Assembly: GCA_036677145.1 (NCBI GenBank)
Contig: JAKFFF010000035.1
Location: 1-42,877, forward strand
Length of the DNA stretch: 42,877 nucleotides
Source of the DNA: CADEED01 sp036677145
Lineage (GTDB): Bacteria > Pseudomonadota > Gammaproteobacteria > Steroidobacterales > Steroidobacteraceae
Direction: 5' to 3'
Shown: positions 8,434-15,932 of the stretch, in pieces
Numbering within the stretch: position 1 is the stretch's first letter
Layout: the number at the start of each line of letters is the position of its first letter
Translations under genes and position numbers: made by a program
Notes under the pieces: model-generated
Told to the model about the DNA's origin: nothing
The model's database searches: none
The model's input: the letters and a program-made list of their open reading frames with translations, nothing else

Positions 8434-8471
8434 GGGCTGACCCCTTTTGCTAGGAAATGGGGGCTGCCCCC
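8434..8471. repeat. REP-like imperfect palindrome
   Basis: GGGCTGACCCCTTTT (8434-8448) pairs with AAATGGGGGCTGCCC (8455-8469) at 12 of 15 positions around a 6-nt loop; each arm can also form its own small hairpin (GGGctgaCCC; GGGGGctgCCCCC, 8459-8471, followed by TTT). It lies between the divergent methyltransferase and formaldehyde dehydrogenase genes. It resembles the dispersed GGGGTCAGACCCC-type palindromes I know from other proteobacteria, in decayed form; that comparison is from memory, not a search. Confidence 0.4.
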
Positions 8472-8507
8472 TTTACCATCTGGCGCTCCACGAGACAGGC
8501 GGTAACG

Positions 8508-9617
8508 ATGAAAACGCGCGCAGCGCTGGCCTGGAAGGCTGGTCAACCTCTCGAAGTCACCACGGTCGATCTTGCGGGTCCGAAGACCGGCGAAGTCCTG
8601 GTGGAGATCAAGGCCACCGGCATCTGTCACACCGATGAATTCACGCGCTCGGGCGGCGATCCGGAAGGATTGTTCCCGGTAATTTTCGGCCACGAAGGCG
8701 CGGGTATCGTCGTCGATGTCGGGCCGGGCGTGACGACGCTCAGGAAAGGCGATCACGTCATACCGCTCTACACACCGGAATGCCGGCAGTGCAAATCCTG
8801 CCTGTCGCGCAAGACGAACTTGTGCACCGCGATCCGCGCGACGCAGGGCCAGGGCGTGATGCCCGACGGCACCAGCCGCTTCTCGATCGGCAACGAGAAG
8901 ATCCATCACTACATGGGTTGCAGCACCTTCTCTAACTACACCGTGCTGCCGGAGATCGCGCTCGCCAAGGTGCGCGAGGACGCGCCGTTCGAGAAGATCT
9001 GCTACATCGGCTGCGGCGTCACCACCGGCATTGGCGCGGTGATCAACACGGCCAAGGTCGAGCCGGGCGCCAATGTCGTCGTCTTCGGGCTCGGCGGCAT
9101 CGGCCTCAACGTGATCCAGGGCGCGCGCATCGCCGGCGCCAACAAGATCATCGGTGTCGACATCAATCCTAAACGCAAGGCCATGGCCGAGAAGTTCGGC
9201 ATGACGCACTTCGTCAATCCGCAGGAAGTGCAGGGCGATCTCGTGCCGTATCTCGTCTCACTCACTGACGGTGGCGCGGACTACAGCTTCGAGTGTGTCG
9301 GTCACGTCGACCTCATGCGCCAGGCGCTCGAGTGCTGCCATCGCGGCTGGGGCGTGTCGGTCATCATCGGCGTCGCGGGCTCGGGCCAGGAAATCAAGAC
9401 GCGTCCGTTCCAGCTCGTCACGGGCCGTGTGTGGAAAGGCACGGCGTTCGGCGGCGCGCGCGGCCGCACCGACGTGCCGAAGATCGTCGACTGGTACATG
9501 GACAAGAAGATCAATATCGACGACCTGATCACACACGTGATGCCGCTCGACAAGATCAACGACGCATTCGATCTCATGCACAGGGGCGAATCGATCCGAT
9601 CCGTAGTCACCTTTTGA
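8508..9617 (+). CDS. frmA: S-(hydroxymethyl)glutathione dehydrogenase (class III alcohol dehydrogenase)
   Basis: A 369-residue zinc enzyme that oxidises the formaldehyde-glutathione adduct to S-formylglutathione with NAD+. Catalytic zinc ligands fit Cys40 (GICHTDE), His62 (GHEGAG) and Cys169 (YIGCGVTTG); structural zinc cysteines are 92, 95, 98 and 106. The Rossmann motif is VFGLGGIGLNV. The start at 8508 (MKTRAALAWK) matches the family and has AGGCGG upstream; an ATG at 8457 lies inside the palindromic repeat and was rejected. It heads the formaldehyde operon with gfa and the formylglutathione hydrolase gene. No frmR-type repressor gene is adjacent. Confidence 0.96.
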   Translation: MKTRAALAWKAGQPLEVTTVDLAGPKTGEVLVEIKATGICHTDEFTRSGGDPEGLFPVIFGHEGAGIVVDVGPGVTTLRKGDHVIPLYTPECRQCKSCLSRKTNLCTAIRATQGQGVMPDGTSRFSIGNEKIHHYMGCSTFSNYTVLPEIALAKVREDAPFEKICYIGCGVTTGIGAVINTAKVEPGANVVVFGLGGIGLNVIQGARIAGANKIIGVDINPKRKAMAEKFGMTHFVNPQEVQGDLVPYLVSLTDGGADYSFECVGHVDLMRQALECCHRGWGVSVIIGVAGSGQEIKTRPFQLVTGRVWKGTAFGGARGRTDVPKIVDWYMDKKINIDDLITHVMPLDKINDAFDLMHRGESIRSVVTF

Positions 9618-9627
9618 CCAACTAACA

Positions 9628-9644
9628 TCCTCTGTTGAAGAGGA
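9628..9644 (+). other. Small hairpin between frmA and gfa
   Basis: TCCTCT-GTTGA-AGAGGA is a perfect 6-bp stem with a 5-nt loop, 10 nt after the frmA stop and just before the gfa ribosome-binding site. There is no T-tract, so it is not an intrinsic terminator; mRNA processing or stability is a possible role. Confidence 0.3.
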
Positions 9645-9659
9645 CCGGGGAGAAGTTTC

Positions 9660-10235
9660 ATGGCGATCAAGCTTCATCCATCGATAGACAAGGGCGTCAA
9701 GGCGGGCAACAAGAAGTTCAAGGGCGGCACGCTCACCTGCCACTGCACCGAAGATCCGGTTTCCGTCACCCTCAAGGGGAACGTCGCCCACAATCACGCC
9801 TGCGGCTGCACCAAGTGCTGGAAGCCGGACGGCGCGGTGTTTTCGGTGGTCGCGGTGATTCCCAAGGAAAACGTGGCCGTCATGGCGAACGCCCAGAAAC
9901 TCACGGTGGTGGATTCGAGCGCCACCATCCAGCGCCACGCCTGCGTGAAGTGCGGCGTCCACATGTACGGCCGCATCGAAAACACGAACCATGCGTTCTA
10001 CGGCCTGGATTTCGTGCACGTGGAATTGTCGAAGGACAAGGGCTGGAACAAGCCCGAGTTCGCGGCGTTCGTGTCCTCGATCATCGAGGCCGGCGCGGCG
10101 CGGCCGAAGGACATGAAGAAAGTGCGCGACCGTCTCAAGAAGCTGCGCCTGCCGCCCTACGATGCCTTGTCGCCGGCGCTCATGGATGCGATCGCCACAC
10201 ATGTCGCGAAGCAGAAAGGAACGCTGAAAACCTGA
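9660..10235 (+). CDS. gfa: S-(hydroxymethyl)glutathione synthase (glutathione-dependent formaldehyde-activating enzyme)
   Basis: A 191-residue Gfa-family protein. It promotes the joining of formaldehyde and glutathione, providing the substrate of the preceding dehydrogenase. The zinc-site cysteines are visible in TCHCTED, HACGCTKCWKPDG and HACVKCGVHMYG, the normal Gfa spacing. The ATG at 9660 follows GGGGAGA at good distance. The gene lies 42 nt after frmA, and its TGA overlaps the ATG of the hydrolase gene by one base. Some Gfa proteins act more as glutathione carriers than as catalysts, so the exact contribution is uncertain. Confidence 0.95.
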   Translation: MAIKLHPSIDKGVKAGNKKFKGGTLTCHCTEDPVSVTLKGNVAHNHACGCTKCWKPDGAVFSVVAVIPKENVAVMANAQKLTVVDSSATIQRHACVKCGVHMYGRIENTNHAFYGLDFVHVELSKDKGWNKPEFAAFVSSIIEAGAARPKDMKKVRDRLKKLRLPPYDALSPALMDAIATHVAKQKGTLKT

Positions 10236-11083
10236 TGGTGATCGAAACGATTTCGCGGCACGCCTGCCACGGCGGCGTGCTGGGGTATTACAAACACGCC
10301 TCCACGGCCAACCACTGCGAGATGCGTTTCGCGGTGTACGTGCCGCCGCAGGCGGCGGAACGCCGCGTGCCGGTGCTGTATTACCTCGCCGGTCTCACCT
10401 GCACCGAGGAGACCTTCGTCACGAAGGCCTGCGCGCTCGAACATGCCGCGCGCCACGGCATCATGCTGGTGGCGCCGGACACGAGCCCGCGCGTCACGCT
10501 GCCCGGCGATCGCGATTCCTGGGACTTCGGCATCGGCGCCGGCTTCTATCTGGATGCGACGCAGGCGCCCTGGTCGAAGCACTATCACATGTACAGCTAC
10601 GTCGTGAACGAGCTGCCCGGCGTGATCTCCGCGAACTTCAGCGCCGATCCTTCGCGCAGCGGCATCATGGGCCATTCGATGGGCGGGCACGGCGCGCTGA
10701 CGATCGCGCTGAGGAATTCCGGCAGTTATCGGTCGGTGTCCGCGTTCGCGCCGATCTGCGCGCCGATGCAGGTGCCCTGGGGCAACAAGGCGTTCAGCGG
10801 ATATCTCGGCGCCGACCGCGCGGGCTGGGCGCGGTACGACAGCGTCGAACTACTGCGCACCGGCAACAGGTTTTCCGGCACCCTGTTCGTGACGCAGGGC
10901 ACCGCGGACAAGTTCCTCTCCGAACAGCTCAAGCCGGAACTGCTGGTGGAAGCCTGCCGCGCGGCGGGGCAGGAGCTCGAGATGCAGCGGCAGGCCGACT
11001 ACGACCACGGCTATTTCTTCATCCAGACTTTCATCGCGCAGCACATGGACTGGCACGCGCGCGCGTTGAATACGCGCGACTGA
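10235..11083 (+). CDS. fghA: S-formylglutathione hydrolase
   Basis: A 282-residue esterase-D-type alpha/beta hydrolase that splits S-formylglutathione into formate and glutathione, the last step of the pathway encoded by this operon. The nucleophile elbow is GHSMGGHG with Ser148; Asp225 (QGTADKF) and His258 (DYDHGYFF) complete the triad. YYLAGLTCTEETF is a family signature. The ATG at 10235 overlaps the gfa stop (TGATG). Its TGA is followed at once by the stop of the opposing permease gene (TGATCA), so there is no space for an independent terminator. Confidence 0.96.
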   Translation: MVIETISRHACHGGVLGYYKHASTANHCEMRFAVYVPPQAAERRVPVLYYLAGLTCTEETFVTKACALEHAARHGIMLVAPDTSPRVTLPGDRDSWDFGIGAGFYLDATQAPWSKHYHMYSYVVNELPGVISANFSADPSRSGIMGHSMGGHGALTIALRNSGSYRSVSAFAPICAPMQVPWGNKAFSGYLGADRAGWARYDSVELLRTGNRFSGTLFVTQGTADKFLSEQLKPELLVEACRAAGQELEMQRQADYDHGYFFIQTFIAQHMDWHARALNTRD

Positions 11084-12427
11084 TCAACCCGCGTTCGGAT
11101 CGTCGTGCCGCTCCCGCAGCCGCGCGAACTCACCCGTGCGCACCGCGGGATCCGGCAACAGGTAACGCCGGCGCGACAGCGGGATATACAGCAGCACGAA
11201 GATCGCGAGGCAGATTCCGGTCGCGATGAGCACGGGGCCGCTCGACCACGCGATGACGAAGATGCAGAACGCACCGCCGATCGCGGCGAGCGCCAGCTCG
11301 CCTTTCACGCGATAACGGAGCGCGGCCGCGCAGGCGCCCAGGTACGTGAGCAGCGCGAACAAGGTCGAGGCTTCCGCCAGCAGACCGAACTGCTTGCTGA
11401 GCGTGGGCGCGATGGTCAGCACGATCGCGATCGTGCCTAACAACCCCGCGACGATGAGCCCCGCCACCGGCGTGTCGCCGGCGCGGGTACGCGCGAACAC
11501 CGGCGGCAGCAGCCCGTGATCGGCCGCCGCGCGGCTCACCTGCGCGGTGAGCAGCACCCAGCCGGCGAGTGTGCCCAGGGCCTTCAGGCCGCCGCAGACC
11601 GCGACCAGCGGGCCCGCTACGGGGCCGAGCACTTTCGCGGCCACCAATGCGAACGGCGCGTTCGATGCCGCGAGCTCGGACGCGGGCGCGAGCCCGAAGA
11701 TCACGATGCTCGCGCCGATATAGACGAGCGCCGCGATGAGCACCCCGGCAATGGTCGCGATGCGCACGTTCCGCTCGGGATTCTCGACGACGGCCGCGGC
11801 CACCGATGCGCTCTCGAGCCCCGTGAAGGCCCAGAACACCAGCACGAGGGATTGCGGCAGCGCCTGGTACAGGGACTGTCCGCTGACGTTCCAGGACTCG
11901 CGGAACTGCGCCGCATCGAACGCGCTCCAGCCGATGGTCACCGCGAGCAGCAGCGGGATCATTCCGGCGACGAGCAGCGGTCCGTCGACCTGGCCGACGA
12001 AGCGCGGACTCACGAGATTCACGAAGGTCACGAGCCACAACAACGCGATCGTGAAGAACGCGCTCATCGCGGGTCCCGCCTGCCAGCCGAAGAACGCCGA
12101 GAGATAACTGGCCGCCGCGGTGGCGATGGCCACGTTGCCGATCAGGCACGCGGCCCAGTACCAGAGACTGGCTTGCGAGCCCACGAACGGACCGAAGGCG
12201 TCGAATGCGTAGGTGGCGGGCCCGCCGGCCATCGGCTTGCGGTGCGCCAGCTTGCCGAACAACAGCGCGAGCGCCAGCGCGCCGAACGTGGCGATGACCC
12301 AGCCGAGCACGGTGAGACTGCCGACGCCCGCGAGCGTCGCGGGCAACAGGAAGATGCCGGAGCCGATCATGTTGCCGGCCACCACGACGGTGGCGAGCAC
12401 GGGACCCAGCTTCCGGTGCGTGGTCAC
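11084..12427 (-). CDS. APC-superfamily amino acid/amine permease
   Basis: A 447-residue inner-membrane transporter with about 12 hydrophobic segments. The N-terminal HRKLGPVLATVVVAGNMIGS followed by GIFLLPATLA is the hallmark of the APC family (YjeH/arginine-agmatine antiporter type), with a GGP-A-YAFDAFGP block after TM2. I chose the GTG at 12427, which overlaps the TAG of the upstream Rieske gene by one base (TAGTG); the ATG at 12478 would add 17 non-conserved residues and a 52-base overlap. This coupling suggests that it imports the substrate of the Rieske oxygenase. The substrate cannot be assigned from sequence. Confidence 0.88.
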   Translation of the reverse strand: MTTHRKLGPVLATVVVAGNMIGSGIFLLPATLAGVGSLTVLGWVIATFGALALALLFGKLAHRKPMAGGPATYAFDAFGPFVGSQASLWYWAACLIGNVAIATAAASYLSAFFGWQAGPAMSAFFTIALLWLVTFVNLVSPRFVGQVDGPLLVAGMIPLLLAVTIGWSAFDAAQFRESWNVSGQSLYQALPQSLVLVFWAFTGLESASVAAAVVENPERNVRIATIAGVLIAALVYIGASIVIFGLAPASELAASNAPFALVAAKVLGPVAGPLVAVCGGLKALGTLAGWVLLTAQVSRAAADHGLLPPVFARTRAGDTPVAGLIVAGLLGTIAIVLTIAPTLSKQFGLLAEASTLFALLTYLGACAAALRYRVKGELALAAIGGAFCIFVIAWSSGPVLIATGICLAIFVLLYIPLSRRRYLLPDPAVRTGEFARLRERHDDPNAG

Positions 12428-13575
12428 TAAGCGGTGCGCCGCGACCAGCCGGCAGCGGGTGGCGCCGCCGAATTGCACTCCGGAATCAGAGTGCGCAGGC
12501 GCTTGCCGAAGCTGCGCAGCGCGACCTCGCCATTCGCCAGGGGTCCAACGCGATAACTCGCCGATGCCATGCCGTTCTGCACGCGTTCGATCAGCACGCG
12601 GTCTTCTTCATTCACCTGGCGGTTGATGCGCCAGTTGAGATACCGCGCGACGCGCATTTCGCGGCGCGTATCCGGGCGCGCATAGCCGATTTCGCGGATC
12701 AGCGTCTGTGTCGGCGAGATCGGAATCCACTGCATGATGTCCACCTGGTCGGGGTAGACGTCGAACGCGAAGTTGGGCCAGAGCTTGAAGTACACCCACG
12801 AGCGGCGTTTGCCGGCGGCGAGGTGCGGCGCATCGGGCAGGTACTTCTGGTACGCACGTTCCACCCAGTTGCGCGAGGGCTTGTCGCTCACGTCGCCCAC
12901 CATGCGATCGACCCACTCGTGTGATTCCACCCGGTAACTCGCGCCAAACAACCGCGTGAGTCCGGGATGCGCCACGGGGATGTGCAGCGCGTCCGAATAA
13001 TTGTCGCCGACGTTTTTCCAGTTCACGCTGCGCGGCCGCAGCGTCACCCGGCCGATGGGCTGGAGCTCTTCGAACTTGTGGGTCGCAATCTCGTCCGCGT
13101 AGGGCGCGAGCATGTCGGCGACGCTCGGTCCGCCGCGTTCGAGCCGCGCGAACACGAAGCCGGCGTAGATTTCCGATTCGACCGGCGCGAGTGATTCGCG
13201 CGTGATGTCCAGATGCGGAAACGCGCTGCGCTCACCGACCGAGGCGAGCTTTCCCTCGAAGTCATAGGACCACGCGTGATACGGGCAGACGATGCGTCGC
13301 GTGCACGAGCCGCGTGGTCCGTCGAGCAGGCGCGCCGCGCGATGGCGGCAGACGTTGTGCATGACACGCACTACGCCATCGTTGCCGCGCATCGCGAAGA
13401 GCATCTCGCCGATGAAATCGAAACACTGGTAATCGCCGGCCTTCGGGATTTCCGATACGTGGCAGATGATCTGCCACGAAGGGCGCAGCACACGTTCGCG
13501 TTCGAGCGCGAGGAACTCGGCGTCGGTATAGGCCCAGGCGGGCAGGCTGAAATCGTCGGGGGAAAACTCGGGCAT
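12427..13575 (-). CDS. Rieske-type aromatic ring-hydroxylating oxygenase, alpha subunit
   Basis: A 382-residue two-domain oxygenase. The [2Fe-2S] Rieske ligands are Cys76, His78, Cys97 and His100 (CRH...CPYH). The mononuclear-iron site is seen as DNYSDALHIPVAH: His198 and His203, with Asp195 at the bridging position (naphthalene-dioxygenase-like spacing of +3 and +5), rather than the Glu of carnitine monooxygenase CntA. Start at ATG 13575. No reductase or ferredoxin gene is near, so electron partners must be supplied from elsewhere. It is translationally coupled to an APC permease, which favours a soluble amine, betaine or amino-acid-like substrate over a hydrocarbon; that is inference. Confidence 0.88.
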   Translation of the reverse strand: MPEFSPDDFSLPAWAYTDAEFLALERERVLRPSWQIICHVSEIPKAGDYQCFDFIGEMLFAMRGNDGVVRVMHNVCRHRAARLLDGPRGSCTRRIVCPYHAWSYDFEGKLASVGERSAFPHLDITRESLAPVESEIYAGFVFARLERGGPSVADMLAPYADEIATHKFEELQPIGRVTLRPRSVNWKNVGDNYSDALHIPVAHPGLTRLFGASYRVESHEWVDRMVGDVSDKPSRNWVERAYQKYLPDAPHLAAGKRRSWVYFKLWPNFAFDVYPDQVDIMQWIPISPTQTLIREIGYARPDTRREMRVARYLNWRINRQVNEEDRVLIERVQNGMASASYRVGPLANGEVALRSFGKRLRTLIPECNSAAPPAAGWSRRTA

Positions 13576-13613
13576 GCCGCTTGATAACAAGACGGCGGCA
13601 GCCGTGCAATGGG

Positions 13614-13632
13614 CGCGCCCTGATTGGGCGCG
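13614..13632 (-). terminator. Hairpin after the TPR gene (possible terminator)
   Basis: CGCGCCC-TGATT-GGGCGCG forms a 7-bp GC stem with a 5-nt loop, 5 nt beyond the TPR gene's stop and before the Rieske gene. No T-tract follows on the minus strand, so termination would not be of the canonical intrinsic type. Confidence 0.35.
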
Positions 13633-13637
13633 GACGC

Positions 13638-14129
13638 TCAGTGCTTGGTGGCGAAAGGCGCGCCGGAAGGCGAGAAAGCGGAGCTCTGGGCGCGGGCCGG
13701 CTCGGCGATGACGCTGCCGTCGCGCACCCGGTCGATGAGCTGCGACATGTCGTCGTTGAGCGTGGCGTTCTGCTTGTTGAGGTCGATCCCCTGCTGCAGG
13801 AATCCGATGCAGCTCTTGAAGTCGTCGCGGATCAGCGCTTCGAGTCCGCGTTTGAATGCCTTCAACGCGGCGGATTCCTCGAGCTCTTCGAGCGGCGCCC
13901 AGATCGCCAGTGAATCGTCCGGCTGCGACATCGTGAGATACAGCAGGCCGAGTTGCAGGCGCGCGAAGTGCAGCCTGGGATTGATGTCGAGGGCGGTGCG
14001 CATCTGCGTAACGGCCTCGGGATACTCGCGCCGCTCCGCAAGCTCCGCGCCGAGCAGATAGTGGAGTTCGGCGTTGCCGGGATCGCGGATGATGGCGGCG
14101 CGCAGGCGCAGCAGTTCTGAAGGTTCCAT
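13638..14129 (-). CDS. Tetratricopeptide-repeat protein
   Basis: About 163 residues. At least two TPR units are visible: NAELHYLLGAELAERREYPE with AVTQMRTALDINP, then the LHFARLQLGLLYLTMSQPDD region, followed by a third helical pair around ALKAFKRGLEALIRDDFKSC. TPRs make protein-protein scaffolds; no catalytic motif or signal peptide is present, so a cytoplasmic adaptor role is likely. The start is uncertain: ATG 14129 gives MEPSELLRL, ATG 14147 adds six residues, and neither has a clear ribosome-binding site. The C-terminal tail is low-complexity. I do not recognise a specific family. Confidence 0.7.
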   Translation of the reverse strand: MEPSELLRLRAAIIRDPGNAELHYLLGAELAERREYPEAVTQMRTALDINPRLHFARLQLGLLYLTMSQPDDSLAIWAPLEELEESAALKAFKRGLEALIRDDFKSCIGFLQQGIDLNKQNATLNDDMSQLIDRVRDGSVIAEPARAQSSAFSPSGAPFATKH

Positions 14130-14263
14130 GATGCTGGCCGGTAGCATAGCCCAGGGTTCCCCCGGGAGTGGGCAGTTTTTGTGCAGTCGCGCCGCGTTAT
14201 GCAAAGACGATGACACGGCCCGGTGGTTAGTTCAGGGCGCGCGCCGGCGGCATCGTCCGATTG

Positions 14264-15805
14264 TCAGCCCGCGCGCCGGGGCAGCTCCCATCCCGCGCGA
14301 TACGTGCGCTTCAGCAACGCATCCGAGTCCGGGACGTTCGTGACCCGCATGTTCGCGCCGTCGTATTCGATCTTCCGGCCGGCGTTCAACGCGACCACGC
14401 CTAACAACATTATTTCCGTGAGCTTCGCGGAATACTCGAACGGCGTCGAGGTTTTCTGTGTGCCGCGGATCGCATCGACCCAGTTCATCTCGTGGCTGGT
14501 GGCGATGCGCGCATGGGTTTCCGGTGGCTTGCCGACGCTGTCGTGGAGCGCCTTCGGCAGCAGCCGCGGGTTGAATCCATAGGTGTCGTGCAGCAGCTTG
14601 CCTTTCGTGCCGACGAACAAGGCGCCGCCGCCCTTGTTCAATTCCTCCGCGCCCAGCTCCGTGGGCTTGGGGGGCGTGAGACCACCGTCGTACCACGTCA
14701 TCTTCACGGCCGGGCGCGCGCCCCGCGCGGGAAATTCGTAGTACGTCGTCGACGCCAGCGGATAACTGTCGCGGTTGTAGGGCGTCGAGGTGGTCTCGAC
14801 GGTCGTGGGGTAATCGAGATCCAGCGCCCAGAACGCGGAGTCGATCAGGTGCGCGCCCATGTCGCCGATCGCGCCGGCGCCCCAGTCCGTCCAGCCGCGC
14901 CAGTTGAACGGATGGTAGATAGGGTGATAGTCGACGTGGCGCGAGGGCCCGAGGAACAGGTCCCAGGCGAGCTTGTCGGGCGGCGCGTACGCGCCGAACG
15001 AGCCGGCCGCGCGTGTCATCACGCCATTCATGTTCCACGGCAGATCCTGCGCGTTCGGTGGCAGCGGGGCGGGGCGCGGAATACCCTGCGGCCAATAGGC
15101 GAGCGGACGATTGGTCCACACGTGGATTTCGGTGACCGTGCCGATGGCGCCGGACTGGATGTATTCATTCACGAGCCGCGCGTCGCTCGATGAGTGCCCC
15201 TGATTGCCCATCTGCGTCGCGAGCTTCGTTTCGCTCGCGCGTTTCGCCAGGCGCCGGCATTCCTCGACGGACCACGCGAGCGGCTTCTCGACGTACACCG
15301 GCTTGCCGAGATCCATGGCCGCCAGCGCGATGTGCGCGTGCGTGTGGTCGGGCGTCGCGATCATCACCGCGTCGATGTCTTTGTGCTTTTCGAGCATCAC
15401 CCGGTAGTCGGTGTGACGCTTGGATTTCGGGATCTGCGCCTGCAGGGCCTGCCAGTCCTTTATCTGCTGGAGCGCCTGGTCGCGCTGCCTGGCATCGGTC
15501 GCGTCCGCGACTCGCTTCTGCGCATTCGCGATCTGGTTGTCGATGTCCTTGAAGCGGCTGTCGGCGTAAGCCCAGTCGACATCGCACATCGCGACCAGGT
15601 TCTGGCTCGACATCGCCGCCATGACCGAGCGGCCCCGGCCACCGACGCCGACCGCCGCGATGTTCACCTTGTCGTTGGGCGAGATGCGCCTCTGCTTGCC
15701 GAAACTCCGGCCCGGCAGCAGCGTGAGAGCCGCCGTGGCCGCCGCGGCGCCCCGCATGAAGTCCCGCCGCGGCAGGCCAGTGTCGCGAATGCCGTTCTTC
15801 TTCAT
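14264..15805 (-). CDS. Tat-exported Gfo/Idh/MocA-family oxidoreductase
   Basis: A 513-residue NAD(P)-dependent oxidoreductase of the glucose-fructose-oxidoreductase type. A twin-arginine signal is clear (LPRRDFM, residues 11-17, then a hydrophobic run to about 32), so the protein is likely exported folded with its cofactor, as known for Zymomonas Gfo. The Rossmann motif is AVGVGGRGRS, and the substrate-site EKP motif is in VYVEKPLAW. The C-terminal half has the family's large sheet with GDMGAHLIDSAFWALDLDYP. Such proteins are frequent among bacteria that degrade plant or algal sugars. The substrate is unknown, and no sugar-degradation genes flank it. Confidence 0.9.
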   Translation of the reverse strand: MKKNGIRDTGLPRRDFMRGAAAATAALTLLPGRSFGKQRRISPNDKVNIAAVGVGGRGRSVMAAMSSQNLVAMCDVDWAYADSRFKDIDNQIANAQKRVADATDARQRDQALQQIKDWQALQAQIPKSKRHTDYRVMLEKHKDIDAVMIATPDHTHAHIALAAMDLGKPVYVEKPLAWSVEECRRLAKRASETKLATQMGNQGHSSSDARLVNEYIQSGAIGTVTEIHVWTNRPLAYWPQGIPRPAPLPPNAQDLPWNMNGVMTRAAGSFGAYAPPDKLAWDLFLGPSRHVDYHPIYHPFNWRGWTDWGAGAIGDMGAHLIDSAFWALDLDYPTTVETTSTPYNRDSYPLASTTYYEFPARGARPAVKMTWYDGGLTPPKPTELGAEELNKGGGALFVGTKGKLLHDTYGFNPRLLPKALHDSVGKPPETHARIATSHEMNWVDAIRGTQKTSTPFEYSAKLTEIMLLGVVALNAGRKIEYDGANMRVTNVPDSDALLKRTYRAGWELPRRAG

Positions 15806-15932
15806 GGTTCACGCACCTTGACGAAAAGAGGGTCCAACTCTAGCCCGCCCGGCCGGGCAATTGCAGTGGCAACTGCGGCGATCGGCGTCACCGATTCGCT
15901 GGCTTGGAGTGGCGGGCGCTGCGGCGCAGGCG

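Noticed and set aside
8457..8507. Upstream ATG (8457) for frmA
   Set aside because: It lies within the palindromic repeat and adds 17 residues not seen in the family; ATG 8508 has the normal N-terminus.
15847..15876. GC palindrome GCCCGGCCGGGC and small hairpin GCAGT/ACTGC in the gap between the S9 and Gfo/Idh/MocA genes
   Set aside because: No T-tract and short stems; not enough to call a terminator or operator.
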